Source: a virus
Strand: one strand, 5' to 3'
Length of the DNA: 36,239 bases
Virus record (IMG/VR): IMGVR_UViG_3300007538_000076
Coordinates: 1-36,239 of that record
The notes under the pieces were generated by a model. That model had not been told where the DNA came from. It did not search any database and worked only from the letters and a program-made list of their open reading frames with translations. Below are positions 13,899-20,815 of this stretch, piece by piece. The number at the start of each line of letters is the position of its first letter. Position 1 is the first letter of the stretch. Both the position numbers and the translations under genes were made by a program.

Positions 13899-13929
13899 TT
13901 GACAAGGCGTGTAAAAAATGAAATACTTA
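13899..13929 (+). promoter_or_regulatory. weak promoter candidate
   Basis: TTGACA (13899-13904) is followed by TACTTA at 13924-13929, a 19-bp spacer that is longer than usual. It lies in the 55-bp gap before the gene at 13949. Confidence 0.35.
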
Positions 13930-13948
13930 TTAAATGGAAGGAAACCTA

Positions 13949-14275
13949 ATGAACAACGAAACATCAACAGAACCAGAGGCGTTAAAGCCAAAGAAGCCTT
14001 CTAACCGAGCACCAGAAGGTATTCGTACTTTTACGGTTTGCCGACAGTCAGATGAGTCTGGTGTTAGTGGAGAAGGTATTGTTATTGAAGGTGCCGTGTT
14101 TGCTACGGGTCATACTGTCATTCATTGGTTGACTCCAGCACCAAGAGGCTCTATTGCATTTTTCGACGCTTTTGATGATTTTATAAAGATCCATGTCACT
14201 CCTCACCCTGGCAATGGAACAATCATTACTTTTGAAGATGGTGAGCAAGTTATTTATGGTAGGCAAGAACAATGA
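13949..14275 (+). CDS. small conserved-looking phage protein, unknown
   Basis: 108 aa from ATG 13949 with GGAAGG at 13936-13941. The upstream ATG at 13934 is in frame but overlaps that ribosome site. Residues 25-70 (GIRTFTVCRQSDESGVSGEGIVIEGAVF) resemble a small protein family I recall from phages (RTFTV, SGVSGTG, EGVVF), function unknown. It overlaps the nucleotidyltransferase start by 4 bp. Confidence 0.75.
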   Translation: MNNETSTEPEALKPKKPSNRAPEGIRTFTVCRQSDESGVSGEGIVIEGAVFATGHTVIHWLTPAPRGSIAFFDAFDDFIKIHVTPHPGNGTIITFEDGEQVIYGRQEQ

Positions 14276-15168
14276 ATGAATGGAAAGAATACTTGGATAG
14301 TATTGAGGAAACAGGAACTTATAAAAAAAGAATCCGACGTTACCTCTCGGATCGCAACAGGTTACTTGGTAAAGGAGGTCAGAAAAACTCTGCTCCATAC
14401 ACCAAGCGCATGGGAAAACATGTAACGTTTGATAAGCAATTAGAAGAAGCTGAAGCCGAAGAGTTTCAGTTACAAACCAAGCTTCAGCCCGATTTATGGA
14501 AAGATAAAAAGTTAGATTCAGAAGTCCGCGAGCGCTTGCTACAGATTGCAAATGATTTTATCGACGGCTTAAAAGTTGACAATCTTGAAATTCAAGACAT
14601 TCGTTTTACTGGCTCTTTGGCAAACTATAACTGGTCACGGTTCTCTGATATTGATTTGCATATCGTCGTAGACTTCTCGAAAATAAATAAAGATACACAG
14701 TTAGTCAAAGCTTTTTTTGACGAGGCTAGAATGCGCTGGAACGACCAACACAGGATACTTTTGCACGACTTTGAAGTAGAGATTTATGTTGAGAACACTG
14801 GTGAGGACCACAAATCGACAGGTGTTTATTCAATAACTAATGATGAATGGATCGTAGAGCCACAACAACTCGACATCAATATTGATTTTGAAACTGCAAA
14901 CAAGAAAGCAGAGGACTACAAACAGCAAGCTGATCAAATATCACAGATGATCAGCAAAGGAAAAGATTTAGATAAAGCTATTGATCGAGTTGAGCGTGTT
15001 AAAAGTAAAATTAGAGATATGCGCAAAGCTGGATTGGAAACAGAAGAATCCGAGTTTTCATCTGAGAACATAGCATTTAAGATTCTTCGTAGGGACAATG
15101 TACTAAAACAATTAAGCGACTTAAAACGAAACGCTTATGATAAGAAAATGACTTTACAGGAGGAATAA
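14272..15168 (+). CDS. nucleotidyltransferase-fold protein
   Basis: 298 aa. The polymerase-beta-type motif is clear: GS at 114-115, then D126 and D128 in FSDIDLH, and a downstream acidic strand (FEVEIYVE). The N-terminus is basic (residues 17-50); the C-terminal half is coiled coil. The fold transfers a nucleotide to RNA, protein or a small molecule; the substrate cannot be read here. A co-transcribed toxin-antitoxin partner of the MNT-HEPN kind is not visible. The adjacent tRNA cluster begins 2 kb downstream, so tRNA is one possible substrate. Confidence 0.85.
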   Translation: MNEWKEYLDSIEETGTYKKRIRRYLSDRNRLLGKGGQKNSAPYTKRMGKHVTFDKQLEEAEAEEFQLQTKLQPDLWKDKKLDSEVRERLLQIANDFIDGLKVDNLEIQDIRFTGSLANYNWSRFSDIDLHIVVDFSKINKDTQLVKAFFDEARMRWNDQHRILLHDFEVEIYVENTGEDHKSTGVYSITNDEWIVEPQQLDINIDFETANKKAEDYKQQADQISQMISKGKDLDKAIDRVERVKSKIRDMRKAGLETEESEFSSENIAFKILRRDNVLKQLSDLKRNAYDKKMTLQEE

Positions 15169-15410
15169 TGGAGTTTTATGATTTTGCAGATAATATAACC
15201 GCATACCCAGGAGAGTATTTGCTTCACATTCCTTCTCGACAGATCGTTGTTTGTGGCGCTTTCAAATTAGAAGAGCGAAAGATTAAAGCGCTTTCCAATG
15301 GTGTTTTGATCGAAGATAGAATCGAGAACTTCCAGAAGATCAAACTTAATAAAGAAGAGCGACGACAGAAAGTCGTTAATCGTGGTTGCGGAGGTTGTAA
15401 AAAGAAATGA
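15168..15410 (+). CDS. small protein with Cys-rich C-terminus, unknown
   Basis: 80 aa, overlapping the previous stop by one base and preceded by AGGAGG at 15157-15162. GEYLLHIPSRQIVV looks like the N-terminus of the gene at 10053. The tail RGCGGCKKK may bind metal. No function known. Confidence 0.7.
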   Translation: MEFYDFADNITAYPGEYLLHIPSRQIVVCGAFKLEERKIKALSNGVLIEDRIENFQKIKLNKEERRQKVVNRGCGGCKKK

Positions 15411-15670
15411 CAAACATTTATATTTATTGCTTATTTGATGGTGACGATATCTTTAGAGGCGTATACTCATCCCTTAAAGCTATCCACAGAGACGCACTAA
15501 AAATTGCAAACAGCGGCAACTCTGGTGTTTATTTAGAATCTTCAATGGGCTTAGATAAACCTTCTCTTACCGAATTACGTAATCATTTCAGAGGTAAGAG
15601 CGATGTTATGGTTCGTTATCGATCTGGCAACAAAGTTGCAAAGATCATTAAAACAACTTTAAAAGAATAA
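15407..15670 (+). CDS. small protein, unknown
   Basis: 87 aa, starting in an ATGA overlap. Opening strand TNIYIYCLFDGDDIFRGVY, then a helix (SLKAIHRDALKIANS) and a basic C-terminus. No family recognised. Confidence 0.7.
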   Translation: MTNIYIYCLFDGDDIFRGVYSSLKAIHRDALKIANSGNSGVYLESSMGLDKPSLTELRNHFRGKSDVMVRYRSGNKVAKIIKTTLKE

Positions 15671-15683
15671 CAACGGAGATAAA

Positions 15684-16148
15684 ATGAAGGTTGTAACAAC
15701 AGATTTAGTTTATTTGTACCGACGTAGAAAGCCAGGGCTTGGTATTGTGCTGGACACTAAAAAGCCTAAAGATCATATCCGACCAGGATTAATTGAAGAT
15801 ATTGAAGAATTAAAAGAAACTCTTTTGCGAAAAAATGAAGCGCTTTACAGAACATTTGAAGAAGAAATGCCAAATTACGCAGCTTTAGGGAGCCGGCGCT
15901 ATACTATCGCTGGAAACCTAAGAGATTATTTTGTTATTTCGTCTGGGTTACCAAGAAATCTAGCATTTGAGATTATGATGAATAATGGAACTTATTCTTT
16001 AAGTTGGTGGTCTGATTCACTTGGCAAACACCTAAAGAAAGACTACGCTCTTGTTTACTGGTATCAAAGTCCTTCTTGTTATACTGCTGAAAGTATTAGA
16101 GATAAACAAGTGTGGTATCCTTCTTCTTGGCTGAGGAAACAATGTTGA
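15684..16148 (+). CDS. phage protein, unknown
   Basis: 154 aa with CGGAG 8 nt before ATG 15684. Early residues VVTTDLVYLYRRRKPGLGIVLDTK look like the SH3-like 'LV...GIV' domain recurring in this window. The middle (RRYTIAGNLRDYF) and a Trp/Tyr-rich tail are not recognised. It is the last gene of the promoter-poor left half. Confidence 0.7.
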   Translation: MKVVTTDLVYLYRRRKPGLGIVLDTKKPKDHIRPGLIEDIEELKETLLRKNEALYRTFEEEMPNYAALGSRRYTIAGNLRDYFVISSGLPRNLAFEIMMNNGTYSLSWWSDSLGKHLKKDYALVYWYQSPSCYTAESIRDKQVWYPSSWLRKQC

Positions 16149-16400
16149 GTGGCAATCCCAAGTTTTAACATAGGTGATTTGGTCGTATGCAAATACAGTA
16201 TGGAAGTTGTGCATTTTCCAGTTTATGAACTTGAAAAATATCAACAAGTACATATAGGCTTGATTATTGAGATCAGAAAAGATTATGTATTTTTATTTGA
16301 CAAATCTACCGCTTATGATGTAAAGTGTTTTGATAATGTAATCAGGACTTTTTCTTGCTGGGAGATGCAAATCTTGAGTTCGATAGAAAAAAAGCCTTGA
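16149..16400 (+). CDS. small GDLV-family protein
   Basis: 83 aa from GTG 16149, immediately after the previous TGA, so translation is probably by reinitiation because no close ribosome site is seen. It begins with FNIGDLVVCKYS and has a later GLIIEIRKDYVFLF strand, the pattern of the recurring SH3-like family. Its stop TGA (16398-16400) lies within the TTGACA box of the next promoter. Confidence 0.65.
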   Translation: MAIPSFNIGDLVVCKYSMEVVHFPVYELEKYQQVHIGLIIEIRKDYVFLFDKSTAYDVKCFDNVIRTFSCWEMQILSSIEKKP

Positions 16401-16424
16401 CAGATTCCATGAGCATGTTATAAT
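16397..16424 (+). promoter_or_regulatory. consensus promoter
   Basis: TTGACA 16397-16402, 16-bp spacer, TATAAT 16419-16424. It is the first of the dense promoter array and drives the gene at 16447. Confidence 0.9.
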
Positions 16425-16446
16425 GTAAAAGAATAAAGAGAAAAGA

Positions 16447-16668
16447 ATGATTAAAATTGGCGACTTGCTGAAATATACAACCTTTTTTCAAAGAGGGGAA
16501 ATATATTATATTTATCTTGGAGAAGGCGTTGTTGAAAACGAGCTTTATCAAAAAATGTACGCTATGAATGGCTCTTGCGCCGGTTCTGTAGAGCAGTATT
16601 GGGGACCGCGTGCTTTTTATGAATCTTCTCCTTATTGGGAAGTTATTTCATCTTTGGAGAAAGAATAA
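16447..16668 (+). CDS. small GDLL-family protein
   Basis: 73 aa. Starts IKIGDLLKYTTFFQRGEIYYIYLGEG, a GD(L/V) N-terminus followed by a beta strand. It has an AGAGAAAAGA purine leader about 16 nt long behind a consensus promoter. Its stop shares a base with the next start (TAATG). Confidence 0.75.
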   Translation: MIKIGDLLKYTTFFQRGEIYYIYLGEGVVENELYQKMYAMNGSCAGSVEQYWGPRAFYESSPYWEVISSLEKE

Positions 16669-16823
16669 TGAGAGAATTACTGATTGTTTTAACTGTTGCT
16701 TTTTTTCTTGATGCTGTAGCTATGTTTGGCTTTTATCTTTGGATTAGATTTAAGGTAAGTGATCTTGAAACCCGCATCGAAAACTTTTTTAACAGAAAGT
16801 CCTTGACAAACAAAAATGAATAG
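16668..16823 (+). CDS. single-helix membrane mini-protein
   Basis: 51 aa from ATG 16668. Residues 3-25 are hydrophobic (LLIVLTVAFFLDAVAMFGFYLWI), followed by a short charged tail. It overlaps the previous stop by one base, and its 3' end contains the next promoter. Confidence 0.7.
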   Translation: MRELLIVLTVAFFLDAVAMFGFYLWIRFKVSDLETRIENFFNRKSLTNKNE

Positions 16824-16831
16824 GATAAATT
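16803..16831 (+). promoter_or_regulatory. promoter inside a gene end
   Basis: TTGACA 16803-16808, 17-bp spacer, TAAATT 16826-16831. It lies within the last codons of the gene at 16668 and drives 16854. About 40 bp around it are repeated almost exactly at 17073-17112. Confidence 0.8.
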
Positions 16832-16853
16832 AAATAAGTAAAAAGGAGGACAC

Positions 16854-17060
16854 ATGACTTGGACTGCGATTGTTGTATCGGCTCGTGGGGGCGAATTTAG
16901 CCACTCTTTTGCTTTTGATGGACCTTTATTCCCGCGTGAAGCTTACGAACATGCTGTATCGCTCCTGCCTAAGCCTAGGTATCATGCTTCTGGTTGGTTT
17001 TATAACATTGCTGCGGTTATAAAAGGTGAGCATTTGATTTATCACCCATCTACAGAATAA
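16854..17060 (+). CDS. small protein, paralogue of the gene at 33698
   Basis: 68 aa with AAGGAGG just upstream. The start MTWTAIVVSARGGEFSHSF and the later AYEHAVSLLP resemble MTYTAILIDNFAKTFTRP and AYREASRLA at 33698, so both seem to be copies of one family. Function unknown. Confidence 0.7.
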   Translation: MTWTAIVVSARGGEFSHSFAFDGPLFPREAYEHAVSLLPKPRYHASGWFYNIAAVIKGEHLIYHPSTE

Positions 17061-17076
17061 AAAACAAAAAAAGTCC

Positions 17077-17105
17077 TTGACAAATAAAAATGAATAGGAT
17101 AAATT
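17077..17105 (+). promoter_or_regulatory. promoter for tRNA-Leu/tRNA-Gln
   Basis: TTGACA 17077-17082, 17-bp spacer, TAAATT 17100-17105; a near copy of the promoter at 16803. The first tRNA starts 11 bp after the -10 box. Confidence 0.8.
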
Positions 17106-17115
17106 AAATAAACAA

Positions 17116-17199
17116 GGTCGAGTGTCGGAATCGGTAGACGATCCTGACTCAAAATCAGGTGCCAGTAATGGCGTGCGGGTTCGAGTCCCGCCTCGACTA
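17116..17199 (+). tRNA. tRNA-Leu(CAA)
   Basis: 84 nt. A 7-bp acceptor stem (one G-T) encloses an anticodon stem CCTGA/TCAGG with loop CTCAAAA, giving anticodon CAA (reads TTG). The long variable arm fits Leu, and the T arm is GCGGG-TTCGAGT-CCCGC. Discriminator A; CCA is not encoded. Nearly the same body recurs at 22721. Confidence 0.92.
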
Positions 17200-17205
17200 C
17201 TTTAT

Positions 17206-17278
17206 TGGGGCATAGTTCAATTGGCAGAACCACGGGTTTTGATTTCGTATGTTGCAGGTTCGAGTCCTGCTGCCCCAA
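17206..17278 (+). tRNA. tRNA-Gln(TTG)
   Basis: 73 nt. Acceptor TGGGGCA/TGCCCCA, D stem GTTC/GAAC, anticodon loop TTTTGAT giving TTG (reads CAA), T stem GCAGG/CCTGC. Discriminator A, no encoded CCA. A coding gene starts 4 nt after its 3' end. Confidence 0.92.
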
Positions 17279-17281
17279 CTT

Positions 17282-17674
17282 ATGAAGATAGGCGATTTGA
17301 TAACTGATGATCCCGATTTCAACATGGGGATTATTTTTGAATTTGTTGATGAAGATAATTATGTAGTATTCACTACTGATGGTAAAAGATACCATTTCTG
17401 GTCTGAAGTTCAAAAAGATGGAACAATAATAAGATATTTAAATGGGTTTATTCACTCAAGAAAAGGTCCAGCGCGTGAAAACACAAAAACTGGACGTAAA
17501 GAATGGTGGATAGATAATTATTTACATCGCATTGAAGGACCGGCAATTATTCATGGAGATTATGAATCTTATTATCTGCGTGGGCAACCTTACAGTAAAG
17601 AAGCTTGGAAACTCGCAGTAGATAAAATAAAAAAAGTTCTTGACAAAATCTCTAAGAACGGGTTACATTGTTAG
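17282..17674 (+). CDS. GDL-type domain fused to MORN-like repeats
   Basis: 130 aa from ATG 17282, only 3 nt after the tRNA-Gln 3' end and without a ribosome site, so tRNA processing would leave a nearly leaderless message. The N-terminus is MKIGDLITDD, as in the small GDLV family. Residues 52-110 (NGFIHSRKGPA, NYLHRIEGPAIIHGDYESYYLRGQPYS) look like MORN-type repeats in which N-G-x-LHRxxGPA recurs. The 3' end overlaps the next promoter. Confidence 0.75.
   Translation: MKIGDLITDDPDFNMGIIFEFVDEDNYVVFTTDGKRYHFWSEVQKDGTIIRYLNGFIHSRKGPARENTKTGRKEWWIDNYLHRIEGPAIIHGDYESYYLRGQPYSKEAWKLAVDKIKKVLDKISKNGLHC
17640..17669 (+). promoter_or_regulatory. promoter
   Basis: TTGACA 17640-17645, 18-bp spacer, TACATT 17664-17669, inside the 3' end of the gene at 17282. 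Drives the pentapeptide gene at 17694. Confidence 0.75.
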
Positions 17675-17693
17675 CATCAAAGAGGAAAAGGTC

Positions 17694-18230
17694 ATGAATC
17701 TATCAAACGGTTGGTTTCAAAACTTTAACTTTCAAGACTCTGACTTGAAAGAAGCTGACTTTTCAAATAGCGACCTGACCCGCGCTAACCTGACCCGCGC
17801 TAACCTGTCTGGCGCTGACCTGATTGGTGCTAACCTGTACGCCGCTAACCTGTCTGGCGCTGACCTGATTGGTGCTAACCTGATCAGCGCTGATCTGTAC
17901 GCCGCTAACCTGATCAACGCTAACCTGAGCCACGCTAACCTGAGCCACGCTAACCTGAGCCACGCTAACCTGAGCCACGCTTACCTGACCGGCGCTTACT
18001 TGAACCACGCTAACCCGAAAGGCGCTGACCTGAAAGGCGCCAACCTGGGATACGCTAGCCTGGGATACGCTGACCTGAGAGACGCTAGCCTGGGATACGC
18101 TAACCTGATTGGCGCTGACCTGACCGGCGCTGACCTGACCGGCGCTGACCTGACCGGCGCTAAATACAGTGAAGCTACTGTTTTTCCTTATAATTTTGAT
18201 CCTGTTAAGGCTGGCATGATCAAAATCTAA
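17694..18230 (+). CDS. pentapeptide-repeat protein, copy 1
   Basis: 178 aa from ATG 17694 with AGGAAAAG upstream. A fixed head ([13 protein letters not shown]) is followed by about 27 pentapeptides of the form A(N/D/Y)LXX, then a fixed tail (SEATVFP, FDPVKAGMIKI). The fold is expected to be a right-handed square beta-helix. Proteins such as Qnr and MfpA in this fold mimic DNA and bind gyrase; whether these do is unknown. Each unit is a 15-bp near-repeat, and consecutive LSHAN units at about 17922-17985 are identical. Four paralogues follow in the window. Confidence 0.92.
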   Translation: MNLSNGWFQNFNFQDSDLKEADFSNSDLTRANLTRANLSGADLIGANLYAANLSGADLIGANLISADLYAANLINANLSHANLSHANLSHANLSHAYLTGAYLNHANPKGADLKGANLGYASLGYADLRDASLGYANLIGADLTGADLTGADLTGAKYSEATVFPYNFDPVKAGMIKI

Positions 18231-18238
18231 AAAAGTTC

Positions 18239-18266
18239 TTGACAAAATCTAAGAACAGGTTATATT
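18239..18266 (+). promoter_or_regulatory. promoter for tRNA-Arg/tRNA-Ile
   Basis: TTGACA 18239-18244, 16-bp spacer, TATATT 18261-18266. The tRNA-Arg gene starts 20 bp further on. Confidence 0.88.
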
Positions 18267-18285
18267 AAGAAAGTGAGAACAACAA

Positions 18286-18359
18286 GCATCCATAGCTCAG
18301 TGGATTAGAGCAAAAGGTTTCTACCCTTTAGGTCGCAGGTTCGAGTCCTGCTGGATGTA
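18286..18359 (+). tRNA. tRNA-Arg(TCT)
   Basis: 74 nt. Acceptor GCATCCA/TGGATGT, D stem GCTC/GAGC, anticodon stem AAAGG/CCTTT with loop TTTCTAC giving TCT (reads AGA), T stem GCAGG/CCTGC. Discriminator A, no encoded CCA. Confidence 0.93.
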
Positions 18360-18363
18360 CTTT

Positions 18364-18437
18364 GCGTCGGTAGCTAAATGGTGAAGGCGTCTGTCTTATA
18401 AGCAGAAGATATGCGGGTTCAAGTCCCGCCCGACGCA
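18364..18437 (+). tRNA. tRNA-Ile(TAT)
   Basis: 74 nt. Acceptor GCGTCGG/CCGACGC, anticodon stem TCTGT/GCAGA with loop CTTATAA giving TAT (reads ATA), T stem GCGGG/CCCGC. The D stem is weak. A directly encoded TAT anticodon for Ile is less common than the modified CAT form. Discriminator A, CCA not encoded. Confidence 0.85.
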
Positions 18438-18459
18438 CTATTTACAACAGGAGATAGAA

Positions 18460-18666
18460 ATGCAAAATGCAACTTGTGTAGAGTGCGGTGAAGAGTATAA
18501 CATTCGTCGTAAGCATCTTGGATACGATACTTGTCTTGAATGCGGTCAAGCTAATGCTGTGACTGTTATTTCAAAGCGTAACTATGAATCTCTTAGGAAC
18601 ATGATTCCGCATCATTTCACTGGTTCAGTTGAAAGAATGTTTGACAAGCGAGGTGGAATGGGGTAG
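18460..18666 (+). CDS. small zinc-ribbon protein
   Basis: 68 aa with AGGAG 8 nt before ATG 18460. Two CxxC pairs, CVEC (6-9) and CLEC (25-28), predict a zinc ribbon. The C-terminal half (YESLRNMIPHHFTGSVERMFD) is basic and helical. Nucleic-acid or translation-related roles are possible, none shown. Its stop overlaps the next GTG. Confidence 0.78.
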   Translation: MQNATCVECGEEYNIRRKHLGYDTCLECGQANAVTVISKRNYESLRNMIPHHFTGSVERMFDKRGGMG

Positions 18667-19094
18667 TGTTAGCTTTGCTTCTTTTATTCACTTGTGCTGA
18701 AGAGATAGATTATACTTCAGAAACGCATGATTTCTCTAATAATCTTGTTGTACTTGACAAGTATTTTACAGATAGATGCATAAAACTAGTTGAATGCGAA
18801 GAAGAAAGCTGTTATATTTATTCTTACGGAGAAGGAGAAGTATCGCTAATAAATGAAGGTATCTTTTGGGAATACGAGCCTCCAACAACTTATTGGGTTG
18901 AAGACTATAACTTTCAAGTTTACAAGATGCTTTCAGGTGAATGCTGGTCAATCCAAATAAATAATTTTGGAATAAAAAAGAAAGCAACTGCTTGCCCTTG
19001 TCCTTATTATCCTACTTATTATATGTTCTACAAAACAAACATGCTTGTGTCGCCTAGTGGTCGATGGCACCAGCCTTGTAAGCTGGATGGATAA
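18666..19094 (+). CDS. exported Cys-rich protein overlapping a tRNA gene
   Basis: 142 aa from GTG 18666 (overlaps the previous TAG). The N-terminus MLALLLLFTCAEE is a short hydrophobic export signal; Cys10 does not fit a strict lipobox. Further Cys residues (RCIKLVECEEESC, ATACPCPYYP) suggest disulfides outside the cytoplasm. The last 17 codons are also the first 52 nt of the tRNA-Thr gene, so the message and the tRNA cannot both be made from one transcript. No family recognised. Confidence 0.65.
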   Translation: MLALLLLFTCAEEIDYTSETHDFSNNLVVLDKYFTDRCIKLVECEEESCYIYSYGEGEVSLINEGIFWEYEPPTTYWVEDYNFQVYKMLSGECWSIQINNFGIKKKATACPCPYYPTYYMFYKTNMLVSPSGRWHQPCKLDG

Positions 19095-19128
19095 AACCGC
19101 GTCGTGGGTTCGAATCCCACCACAAGCT
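19043..19128 (+). tRNA. tRNA-Thr(TGT) with long variable region
   Basis: 86 nt. Perfect stems: acceptor GCTTGTG/CACAAGC, anticodon CCAGC/GCTGG with loop CTTGTAA (anticodon TGT, reads ACA), T stem GTGGG/CCCAC, D stem GCC/GGC. The variable region is about 17 nt, whereas Thr tRNAs normally have about 5; it pairs poorly. Discriminator T, no CCA. The 5' half overlaps the 3' end of the gene at 18666. Confidence 0.85.
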
Positions 19129-19136
19129 TTATTCTT

Positions 19137-19352
19137 ATGAAAGAAAGAAGTATACATATCGGTGGGCTTTATATGTATCGCCCAACGCACGTAGATAAAG
19201 ATGAAGAATTTTCATTTTTTATTGTACTAGGGCGCATTAACGACGACATGCAAGAATTGCCTATTTACCAAGTTATTTGGAATAACGGAACTATTGATAC
19301 TTTTGGCACTTTCTTTATAGAGAAATATACCGAACTAATATCTACTTTATAA
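19137..19352 (+). CDS. small GGL/GDL-family protein after a tRNA
   Basis: 71 aa from ATG 19137, 8 nt after the tRNA-Thr 3' end, with no ribosome site. The upstream in-frame ATG at 19104 is inside the tRNA and is rejected. Starts RSIHIGGLYMYRPTH, then FFIVLGRIND and YQVIWNNGTIDTF, matching the beta-strand order of the GDLV family. Confidence 0.7.
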   Translation: MKERSIHIGGLYMYRPTHVDKDEEFSFFIVLGRINDDMQELPIYQVIWNNGTIDTFGTFFIEKYTELISTL

Positions 19353-19362
19353 GGAGAATCAC

Positions 19363-19572
19363 ATGTTTATTTCTGATAAAACATTAAACATTGATGTTGG
19401 TCATTATCGACCTTTATTCGTTCGCTATGTTATTAATCCAAATAATACCTGCTCCATTCATTTCGGGACAAGATTTTCTCTTACTTTAAGCTTGACACAA
19501 CTAAACGAGTTAGTTAAGTTAATGAACCACATGAAAGATGATTTGCTTGAACAGCGAATCAAGAACCCCTAA
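19363..19572 (+). CDS. small protein, unknown
   Basis: 69 aa with AAGGAG at 19351-19356. Beta-strand N-terminal half and a helical end (LTQLNELVKLMNHMKDDLLEQ). No family recognised. Confidence 0.7.
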   Translation: MFISDKTLNIDVGHYRPLFVRYVINPNNTCSIHFGTRFSLTLSLTQLNELVKLMNHMKDDLLEQRIKNP

Positions 19573-19590
19573 AAAAAGAAGGAGAGTATA

Positions 19591-19866
19591 ATGTCGAGTC
19601 TATTTTTTGCTGGAGATAAGGCTACCTCTGAAGAGGTGAGAAAGACTCTTAGTAGCCACGTTGTGGACCATTTTGACGGTGCTTTCTCGGTTCAGTTTGA
19701 GACTGATGATGGGGGCAATCATGTATGTCTTTACATCGAAGTCGATCAGCCCTCGAAGCCTCTGACTCCACAGATGAGGTCAGATCTTCACAGGTCTAAG
19801 TGGCTTGGCTGGAGGTATATGCTTATCAAGGTTCCTGTTGGATACGTGAAGGCATTTTTTCCTTGA
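19591..19866 (+). CDS. small protein, unknown
   Basis: 91 aa with AAGGAGAG before ATG 19591. Mixed alpha/beta; residues 31-51 (FSVQFETDDGGNHVCLYIEV) form a clear beta hairpin. Its TGA stop (19864-19866) is the middle of the next TTGACA box. No family recognised. Confidence 0.72.
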   Translation: MSSLFFAGDKATSEEVRKTLSSHVVDHFDGAFSVQFETDDGGNHVCLYIEVDQPSKPLTPQMRSDLHRSKWLGWRYMLIKVPVGYVKAFFP

Positions 19867-19891
19867 CAAAGAATCTTTATAAGGTTACATT
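19863..19891 (+). promoter_or_regulatory. promoter overlapping a stop codon
   Basis: TTGACA 19863-19868 contains the TGA stop of the upstream gene; 17-bp spacer; TACATT 19886-19891. The expected start point is about 3 nt before ATG 19901. Confidence 0.82.
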
Positions 19892-19900
19892 ATCCTCGCC

Positions 19901-20113
19901 ATGAAAACAAAGGAGATAAAAATTGGTTCTTTAGTCGTTTATAAAATCTTTGATCCAATAATGGAAGGTAGGCTTGGTATAGTTGTCGGTGAGCATGCCT
20001 TTTCAATGGTTAAGGTTGTCTGGTTTCCGCCGATAAAACAACTTGGTGATGCCAGATATCATTATCATAATGTAGAATCACTAAAAGTAATTTCGGAGGT
20101 GAATAGTGAGTAA
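19901..20113 (+). CDS. small GSLV-family protein, possibly leaderless
   Basis: 70 aa. ATG 19901 lies about 10 nt after the -10 box, leaving almost no leader. An AAGGAG (19909-19914) lies inside the gene and would suit an in-frame ATT at 19922 instead. The sequence IKIGSLVVYKIF then RLGIVVGEHAFSMVKVVW has the family pattern: a GxLV strand, a short linker, a GIVV strand and an aromatic strand. The start is thus uncertain. Confidence 0.7.
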   Translation: MKTKEIKIGSLVVYKIFDPIMEGRLGIVVGEHAFSMVKVVWFPPIKQLGDARYHYHNVESLKVISEVNSE

Positions 20114-20276
20114 CGTGAACAATGTGAAGATTGGAGATTATGTTCGTGTAGTCGGCTATGATAAGTTGGGCGTTGTTGTTTCAGAGCCAAATTACGTTCA
20201 TGGAACCATTAACGTTTTTCTTGACGACGTTATTACTGCTATGTTTTGGCACAACCTGGAGCGGGTGAGCGGGTGA
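20106..20276 (+). CDS. small GDYV-family protein
   Basis: 56 aa from GTG 20106, 6 nt after GGAGG (20095-20099), overlapping the previous gene by 8 bp. Sequence: VKIGDYVRVVGYDKLGVVV, then NVFLDDVITAMFWHNLERV. It is one of the shortest members of the recurring family. The stop overlaps a GTG at 20273. Confidence 0.72.
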   Translation: MSNVNNVKIGDYVRVVGYDKLGVVVSEPNYVHGTINVFLDDVITAMFWHNLERVSG

Positions 20277-20305
20277 ATAAAAATCTACTAAACAACGGAG
20301 TTGAC

Positions 20306-20515
20306 ATGGATACTACAATTAGTCGTTCTCAGAATACTTGTTCCGCAATTATTGGTGGCTTTGTTCTGCTATCAAGCATCCAAAACTCAAAGCAATTAAG
20401 CTCGATGTTTCCTTTTGACCAGAAGAGCGAAATGTCTGACGATGAAATCGTAGAAGAACTATTGATCACTTATTGCGAGCAGCTTCGAAAGAGCGGAAAG
20501 GTTGTTGAAGCATGA
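20306..20515 (+). CDS. small protein with hydrophobic segment, unknown
   Basis: 69 aa from ATG 20306, with CGGAG at 20296-20300. GTG 20273 overlapping the upstream stop is an alternative start adding 11 residues. Residues 11-28 (TCSAIIGGFVLLSSIQNS) are moderately hydrophobic; the remainder is acidic helix. The stop overlaps the next ATG (ATGA). Confidence 0.65.
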   Translation: MDTTISRSQNTCSAIIGGFVLLSSIQNSKQLSSMFPFDQKSEMSDDEIVEELLITYCEQLRKSGKVVEA

Positions 20516-20772
20516 AGTTTTACATTTCTAAAATTACGATTTCAGAAGACTTATCAGTAAATGAGATTGTGATTACTAAGCCTGATTCAAAAAACGTAAC
20601 GCTCAACACGATGAGAAGACTTAAAAGCATAGGCATTCCAGATCTTTACGTTGCTTTATACGACCCAAAACATTATAAGGCTTTGTTGAAAAACCAACGA
20701 AAACAAAGCAAATTTAAGCCCTTAAACAAGAAAGAGCTAAAAAAGCTAGAGGAAGAAGAGTTTTCTTCTTGA
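20512..20772 (+). CDS. small basic protein, unknown
   Basis: 86 aa, starting in an ATGA overlap. Beta-strand opening (MKFYISKITISEDLSVNEIVI), then a strongly Lys-rich helical tail. Its TGA stop lies inside the next TTGACA box. No family recognised. Confidence 0.7.
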   Translation: MKFYISKITISEDLSVNEIVITKPDSKNVTLNTMRRLKSIGIPDLYVALYDPKHYKALLKNQRKQSKFKPLNKKELKKLEEEEFSS

Positions 20773-20796
20773 CAAAATCTTGTAGCTTGTTATATT
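20769..20796 (+). promoter_or_regulatory. promoter overlapping a stop codon
   Basis: TTGACA 20769-20774, 16-bp spacer, TATATT 20791-20796. Drives the 40-aa membrane gene at 20816. Confidence 0.9.
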
Positions 20797-20815
20797 AACA
20801 GCGAGAGGAGAAAAC

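Noticed and set aside
14272-15168. MNT-HEPN toxin-antitoxin pair for the nucleotidyltransferase
   Set aside because: No HEPN-type (R-x4-6-H) partner gene beside it, and the protein is larger than MNT antitoxins.
17122-17307. 61-codon frame running through two tRNA genes
   Set aside because: Fully inside tRNA-Leu and tRNA-Gln; no start signals.
18753-18780. TTGACA inside the gene at 18666
   Set aside because: No fitting -10 box at 15-19 bp (ATGCAT) and the position is within a coding gene; similar isolated TTGACA at 1383, 19492, 18642 and 27966 were dropped for the same reason.
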